In this document: positions 14,065 to 22,487 of the stretch, piece by piece
Layout: the number at the start of each line of letters is the position of its first letter
Numbering within the stretch: position 1 is the first letter of the stretch
Source: Glandiceps talaboti
Lineage: Eukaryota; Hemichordata; Enteropneusta; Spengelidae
Assembly: GCF_964340395.1 (NCBI RefSeq)
Contig: NC_135550.1
Location: 10,344,408 to 10,408,407 of the forward strand
DNA: 64,000 nt
Direction: 5' to 3'
Translations under genes and position numbers: made by a program
The notes under the pieces: generated by a model
What the model saw: only the letters and a program-made list of their open reading frames with translations
Told to the model about the DNA's origin: nothing
Databases searched by the model: none

Positions 14065-17000
14065 ACACGTTTGAGTAACGTTGCTCCTCCTCACCAACCT
14101 GCTCTCAAAAGTACATGCCAGTGAGGGCGCCCCATCAGAACATTGTTACAGACTTAGCACATGTTTGAGAAGCTACCACTTGTCACATGAGACTGTGACC
14201 TTTCAACTTTCATGATAGCTAATAGTTAATGTCTATCAGGATTTCTGTTAATGATTTACTATTAACTGTACTAGCCATAAGCACACATGGCAAACGTGGA
14301 GCACATGGCTTCAGACATGCTATAATTGACTCTGACTAATTCACTGTTTTCTGACAAATTTGTCTGACCATGATTGTTTTTCCTGTTGTAGGCATGCAGA
14401 TGAACAGACTGGACGAATTGAAACTCCACCCGAGGTATGGTAAAACACATTGAAATTTACCTTTTTTTAAACTCTGAATAGCACCTGTATGAGTGCACAT
14501 GATTAAAAGTACTCACAATGGTTTAATGTGAAAGACTTTTTCCTATAAAAGGATGTGTTCCAATTTGCCAAGAAAATTAATGTCTGGTGTTATTATATAC
14601 GTACTATCTCAAGAAACTCTTGGTGTGGAGATTTTGAGCTTCTTTGGATAGTAACACCAAGACACGTCTCTGGGTAGTCTGGATGCCAACGTGGTAATCA
14701 ATCATCGCTAAACCCCTGTAAGAGATATCTTAAGATACGATGAAGGATATTGGCTTCCCCAACATATGTATATCCTGACAGACAAGTCTCGGTATGTGTA
14801 TGCTATGGGCTTCTTTCATACATATTGAGATCGCTAGTCTGAATAATGCCAACATGGTCTGAAAGATTTAATGAAAGATAAAGGAGAGACTTAGTATATG
14901 GCTATCACATGCTATCTTTGAAAAATTAGTGACCGTTCAATGACCTTTGACACCTTGTCATGTGACAGCCATATATTAAACAATGGATGCCTACAATCCA
15001 GGCACATGTTTAAATTAATGACAAAATGAAGCATATTTGAAATTGCCTGAAATAATCTTGACATATGCTGTATATTAATTTGTCTGATGCAATTCAGCTG
15101 CTTAGCGATAGTTTCAAAGTTTAGAATTAATGTTTACACCACCTGTCTCAATTATTCTATATTTATTACGATGTAAAGTGTTCCAAATAGTTACTGTTAA
15201 GACAATGTTTAGTCATACTCTCCTTATAACAGCATGTACAGTGTTAATGCCCTGTACATTGTCATATAACCTGGCATTCATACAGTGTTAATGCCCTGTA
15301 CATTGTCATATAACCTGGCATTCATACAGTGTTAATGACCTGTACATTGTCATATAACCTGGCTGGCCTGTACATTGTCATATAACCTGGCATTCATACA
15401 GTGTTAATGCCCTGTACATTGTCATATAACCTGGCATTCATACAGTGTTAATGCCCTGTACATTGTCATATAACCTGGCTGGCCTGTACATTGTCATATA
15501 ACCTGGCTGGCCTGTACATTGTCATATAACCTGGCATTCATACAATGTTAATGCCCTGTACATTGTCATATAACCTGGCATTCATACAGTGTTAATGACC
15601 TGTACATTGTCATATAACCTGGCTGGCCTGTACATTGTCATATAACCTGGCATTCATACAGTGTTAATGCCCTGTACATTGTCATATAACCTGGCATTCA
15701 TACAATGTTAATGCCCTGTACATTGTCATATAACCTGGCATTCATACAGTGTTAATGGCCTGTACATTGTCATATAACCTGGCATTCATACAGTGTTAAT
15801 GCCCTGTACATTGTCATATCACCTGGTATTCATACAATGTTAATGCCCTGTACATTGTCATTTAACCTGGCATTCATACAATGTTAATGACCTATACATT
15901 GTCATATAACCTGGCTGGCCTGTACGTGATAGATAATGAACGAGTTTGGTTGATTATGCGTTATAACACGAGGGGGCGTAGCCCCGAGTGTTTGACGCAT
16001 AATCAACCAAACGAGTTCATTATCTTACTTATCACCACGGCGATAACAATAGAATTTGCATGTATTCCAAGTCTGTCAGGTGGCACTAGTGAAGAGTGGG
16101 TTATGACTTATAATCTACGGCAATCCTGTACCCTGATTGGTGGACGGAGTGTAGCCGTGTGATAAATTGTCATATAACCTGGCATTCATACAGTGTTAAT
16201 GACCTGTACATTGTCATATAACCTGGCATTCATACAGTGTTAATGGCCTGTACATTGTCATATAACCTGGCATTCATACAGTGTTAATGACCTATACATT
16301 GTCGTATAACCTGGCTGGCCTGTACATTGTCATATAACCTGGCATTCATACAGTGTTAATGCCCTGTACATTGTCATATAACCTGGCATTCATACAGTGT
16401 TAATGACCTATACATTGTCGTATAACCTGGCTGGCCTGTACATTGTCATATAACCTGGCATTCATACAGTGTTAATGGCCTGTACATTGTCATATAACCT
16501 GGCATTCATACAGTGTTAATGACCTATACATTGTCATATAACCTGGCATTCATACAGTGTTAATGACCTATACATTGTTGTATAACCTGGCTGGCCTGTA
16601 CATTGTCATATAACCTGGCATTCATACAGTGTTAATGACCTGTACATTGTCATATAACCTGGCTGGCCTGTACATTGTCATATAACCTGGCATTCATACA
16701 GTGTTAATGACCTGTACATTGTCATATAACCTGGCTGGCCTGTACATTGTCATATAACCTGGCATTCATACAGTGTTAATGACCTGTACATTGTCATATA
16801 ACCTGGCATTCATACAGTGTTAATGCCCTGTACATTGTCATATAACCTGGCATTCATACAATGTTAATGCCCTGTACATTGTCATTTAACCTGGCATTCA
16901 TACAGTGTTAATGACCTGTGCATTGTCATATAACCTGGCTGGCCTGTACATTGTCATATAACCTGGCATTCATACAGTGTTAATGCCCTGTACATTGTCA

Positions 17001-17460
17001 TATAACCTGGCATTCATACAGTGTTAATGCCCTGTACATTGTCATATAACCTGGCATTCATACAATGTTCATGACCTATACATTGTCATATAACCTGGCT
17101 GGCCTGTACATTGTCATATAACCTGGCATTCATACAATGTTAATGGCCTGTACATTGTCATTTAACCTGGCATTCATACAGTGTTAATGGCCTGTACATT
17201 GTCATATAACCTGGCTGGCCTGTACATTGTCATATCATTCAAACTTTATGTACTAGCTGTTATGATATCAAAAAGTTTACCTTGTGTATTGTTTGAGCAA
17301 CACCAAATTAATGAACAGTATGTAAACTGCATGTCCACAATTTGCTGTTTACTTGAAAGATGTTTTGTTAAACTTTAATTGTTGTTGGATCAATGATTCA
17401 AATTTTCACTCGCCGATCAGAGTTGAAAAGGTGCTGACCAAGTGTTTATGAGATCTAGAC

Positions 17461-17528
<68 letters not shown>

Positions 17529-20500
17529 GATTTAACACAACAAATCAGTCAGTGTTTAATAAAAGAAACTCGCATTTGTATTTAACACTGCCTTAGTATT
17601 CATGTCACTGAGATCAATCTTTCAAAGGAATTTTCTCTGGTAGATGAAACAACAGTTTTGTGGACCAGAAAATCCATATTAATTAGGTCATAAAAACACA
17701 AACGAAAATGAAGCTTTGTCTATTAAGGGTCAAGTTTAATGTGTTAATCATTCTTTCTTTGAATTTGTGTTGTCCATAGCCTGAAAAACCCCTGACACCT
17801 GCACAACAAGCACAGGAAGACAAACTGAGACAATTCTTTCAGAAACTGAGTGGAAATGTAAGTATTCATTGAGTTTCTTTGTACCTGGACCATGTATATA
17901 TCTGTTCATATTTGACCATTCCATGAAATGGAAACTGTAACGATCTCAATTATGAGAAATGATCTTGTCAAGGTTTATACTGGCAAGCTGAATGTCACAA
18001 CAAATCAAACTCCAAAAGGATTTCGTTCACAGCAACCATTTCAGCAAAACTCAAAGTTGTTATTTTTATTCTATATTTCATATAAACTTTTATTGGCCAT
18101 TTGATTGATGTAATAATGTTTTATGTAAATTGATGGTCTTATCGACTACTATGAAGTTACAATTGGATGGAAGACTGGGTTGTTTTTTTTAAAGGATTTG
18201 TTCTATCTTTCACTTTGCAAAGGACATGGAAATTGATTGTTGGGAACTGCAGCAGATTCTGAATGGAGTGTTGAAGAAAGGTAGGATTTTAGAAAATAAC
18301 GAATTATTACCATGACGATCTAACATCTTCATCAACTTTCAGTGATTTGGAAAATTTGTTTGTTTGTTTTTTCTTCAGATTTTGATTGTTGTTGGTTGGA
18401 TCAATGATTTAAATTTTCACTCGCCGATCAGAGCTCTTAAAGACTGCTGACTACATATTGATCTATCTATGGTTTATAGTGACCTTATGTCTTTTATATC
18501 AGTTTTTATCGTCACATTTCTTGCATTAGTTTTTATTTCATCATAAAAAAACAACTCAGAATATCCCATATACATGTAACATAATATATCATATTACATA
18601 GCTAAACATATAAAAATTTCTCAGAGGCCTTAATTCTAATAAAACTTTACAATACATATTATTGACAGGGTTATTTCAATTACCATGATCCTGACTGAAT
18701 ATCATGGAATCCGGGATATACCATAATAACATCAGAACCCATGAGGGATCATCGTCACTTGACTTCTTGGGAGATCAGTGCATAATTATATACTTAAAGA
18801 ACTATCCAGTATAAATAAAGAGTATTATTATTACCATGCCTGGTTTAAAAGCTGCTTTGGTAGTCACCAACAGGCACTGCCCGGAGGGAAGTTATATTGG
18901 GTTCCATCCGTCTGCCCATTCATGCATGTGTCCATGCCTTAATTCACCCTCATATCTCTGGCATGCACTAACTGATCTTGTGTACCTCTTTTCTCAACAG
19001 AACTTGTAGCCAGTGATGGATTTTCCCTGGAATCCTGCAAGAGTATGCTGGCTCTGTTTGATGTATCCTTTTTACACATGTGTGATGAATTTCTTGCAAA
19101 CTTTCATTTCCGTTGAATGTTCCGTTTATGATGTTGTCCTTTTTATACCAAAGTGAAAAAGACCACAGCTTTGTAAACTTGTGTGACTCAATTGTAACTC
19201 ATCTGTACCTATAGGCCTGTCCTCACCTGAATTGATTCAAAACCAATTCAAATGGATTTATAGTTCAGTTAAATCGGTTCACAACCATTAACCGATTTCT
19301 GTCCCTATGAGAAAAATGAGCAATAAATTTGAATCAATAAAGCAGTTTTGAACCAATTTAGTTGAATTCGTTCAAAACCACCATGTATGGGGATAAAAGA
19401 ACCGATACTGATTTGACTTGATTTCACACCAATTTTACCATTTCATGTGGGGACAGGCTATATACAACTGCTGACATCAGCCCATGGACAAACCAAAAGT
19501 AAACAAATGAATTGGATTGATAACACTTGGCACAGCATGCTGGAAGATACTATAATTATATTCCATCAGTTGTATGACCACTTTACATAATAGTTCACCT
19601 TCACAAGCAAATTTCCAGTTCCCCTGGCATTTCAATTTCATGTACACATAAAGAGGCCATAAAATTGTTGTTATCATACCATAGTGTGAAATACTTAGTC
19701 TCTGCAGTTCCAACATGCTGTGCCAAGTGTTATTAATCCAATTCATTTGTTTACTCTCCCTGTTTGTAACAGGTTCCGTTCATCCATGGTCTGATGTCAG
19801 TAGTTGTAATTCATTCTGTCTAGCTAAAGTATAGAACATTTATCTTGGTGTTGATAAAGCTCTAAAGCTTACTGAGTTCTGATAGTGGTGAAAAGGCAGA
19901 AATCTAAAGCCAGAGTCTGAGTAGTTAGGTCTCCCAAAGCTAGTATGCATATGGACTCAATTCAACTAAGCATTACAAACTATAGATGTTTAATATGTGG
20001 CAAACTTGAAAGTCAACATTTTCCTTAGTTGAAAACTTCAGGACGATATGTCTGGTAAACTTGGCTTTAATGAGTTCAAGGTGTTATGGAAAGATATCGC
20101 TATTTGGAAGGTATGTATTACATTATCATTGTGTATATACTTTATTAGTTTGTTATAAGGGCCAGAATGATGTTTTTCCACATACACATCTTTTGAGACT
20201 TTTCTCTCTGAGTGCCAGAAAAAAAAGAAGAGTTTATCAAACTGTGAAAGTAACAGAAAAGAAAGAAGAGTTTATATAAAAAATTGATGTCATGAAGCCT
20301 TGTGTATGCTGACTAATTTAAATAACCTTAAACCTGTGGTGTAAACAATCCATTGCTAATAATATTTTTACCTTCTGAGCATTGTTAGTTAATAAGTCAA
20401 TAATTTAAACAGAGCATGTCCAATATAAAATTCTTTCTTTTTTAATTTTGATCGTTAATGGTTAGATCAATGATTTAAACTTTCACTTACTGATCAGAGT

Positions 20501-21978
20501 TCGTTAGAGACTTTGGTGCTGACCATATTGTTCTCATCACCAACATGTATAGACCCAAGAGTGAATGTTACTCCAGAGTCTTTCCTAACATGTACATAAA
20601 CATTCACTTTTTTCTTTCTGTTATTAACTGACGAATTAACCCATCTTTAAGCTTCTATAGGCTGACCTATAGATGTCTATAGGCTGGCCTATAGAAACCT
20701 ATAGGCTGGCCTATAGAAACCTATAGGCTGACCTATAGAAACCTATAGGCTGACCTATAGAAACCTATAGGCTGACCTATAGAAACCTATAGGCTGACCT
20801 ATAGAAACCTATAGGCTGGACTATAGAAACCTATAGGCTAGGCTATAGAAACCTATAGGCTGGACTATAGATACCTATAGGCTGGACTATAGATACCTAT
20901 AGGCTGGACTATAGAAACCTATAGGCTGGACTATAGAAACCTATAGGCTGGCCTATAGACACCTATAGGCTGGCCTATAGAAACCTATAGGCAAAACGTC
21001 CCAATTCTTTATAGGATCCTATGGGCCGGCCTATAGGATATTTCTTTAAGCTCCATTTTGCAGTAAATCTCCTTAAACTAACTGTCAAGGTCAGTGAGAC
21101 TAATCACAAGGTTTCATGTTGCGATAAACAAAAACTGTAAGATGTGTGTCTTTCATTACAGAATGTATTTAAGAAACTCGACAAAGACAACTCTGGTACA
21201 TTCAGCACATTTGAAATGCGTGATGCCCTTCGTGCTGTGGGTAAGTTTTGTTTCCAATTCTTTCTTCTTTAAGATAGAAAACTTGGCAATACAGTAAACT
21301 ACACACTCAGGTGCCACATAGAAAAAACTTCCACTTTGTGCCTGAAGAGGGCAGTATGATATACAAATTTTTTGATCATCCAGTAATATAAGACCTCCAT
21401 TAGTCAAAACAGGGACAGCTCAGGCCAGCTGAAAAGGAGGGAGGCAGTACGTCATTTAGCAAAATCATTCCTACATCATGATCTCTGTATCAGATTGTAG
21501 TGATTTTCAGAAATCAGAAATAAAATATACTGGGGGTAATTGAAATTGAGGAATGTAGATGAAATACTGAGTGAGAATTCAAAATAAATGAAATGGTGAT
21601 AGTGATAATTGTCTTAGGATTGGTCAGTAAGGGTTGACTTCCTTGAGTTGTAATGTTTACTTGTATTTCATATTATCTGTTGTTACACACTACAGGTTAT
21701 ACAGTAAGTGAAAAAACTTTTGGTGCCTTGGTACTTCGCTATGGCGACAAGAACCAACTCATTGATTTTGATAGCTTCATCCAATGTGCTGTTAAGTTGG
21801 AAGGCATGTTCAGTGAGTATATATTGAAAACATTCTCTTCACTTATTCCTCTGTTACTAATTAGACACAGAAAATGATTTTGTGAGGACATGTACAAACT
21901 TTGAACAACGTGTGTGTGTGTGTGTCTGTCTGTGTGTGTGTGTGTGTGTGTCTGTCTGTGTGTGTGTGTGTGTGTGTC

Positions 21979-22018
<40 letters not shown>

Positions 22019-22067
22019 TGTGTGTGTGTGTGTGTGTGTTTGTTTGTGTGTGTGTAGGGTCTGGGTG

Positions 22068-22098
<31 letters not shown>

Positions 22099-22438
22099 GT
22101 TTGTGTTTGTGTTTGTGTTTGTACATGTGCATGCATGTGTGTGTACAATTTGAAGTGTTGAAAGAAATACTTGTTTTGTCAGGAAGTACATTCATCCCAG
22201 TTTTTGACATGGATAAAAGTCGTATGTACCAGGTTCATATGCTGTTTTGCTAGATCAGTGATTAAAATTTTCACTCGCCGATCAGAGCTTAAAAGCTGCT
22301 GACCAAGTGTTTATGAGATCTAGACAACAAATTAGTCACATGACAGCTACCCTGCTGACATACTACTTGGTTTAGAAAGAAACGTACACAAATGTTGCAG
22401 AAAATGAAGTGAAATACATCACTTGAAAAAATACATCA

Positions 22439-22487
<49 letters not shown>

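Larger units (their letters stand above)
14435..17779 (+). other. Gene 1 intron 10
   Basis: 3.3 kb, mostly the 44/24-bp minisatellite, plus a foldback insertion, one copy of the mini-element and a CA tract. A fragment near 14685-14890 (GATGCCAACGTGGT, later TCTGAAAGATTTAATGAAAG) also occurs near 46936-47000, marking a dispersed repeat. Confidence 0.85.
18281..19000 (+). other. Gene 1 intron 12
   Basis: 720 bp. Contains a truncated mini-element M1 (about 18387-18455) and an R1 repeat fragment (about 18868-18970) that ends roughly 30 bp before the exon 13 acceptor. Confidence 0.8.
20111..21161 (+). other. Gene 1 intron 14
   Basis: 1.05 kb, with a diverged mini-element M1 copy and the 22-bp CTATAG minisatellite. 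Confidence 0.85.

Noticed and set aside
20028-20041. Alternative exon 14 start after CCTTAG at about 20028
   Set aside because: It would add residues inside the EF2 calcium loop; the acceptor at 20041 gives the exact canonical loop.
21739-22210. Thr/His-rich open frames on the reverse strand
   Set aside because: Translation of the TG microsatellite, partly antisense to calpain exon 16.
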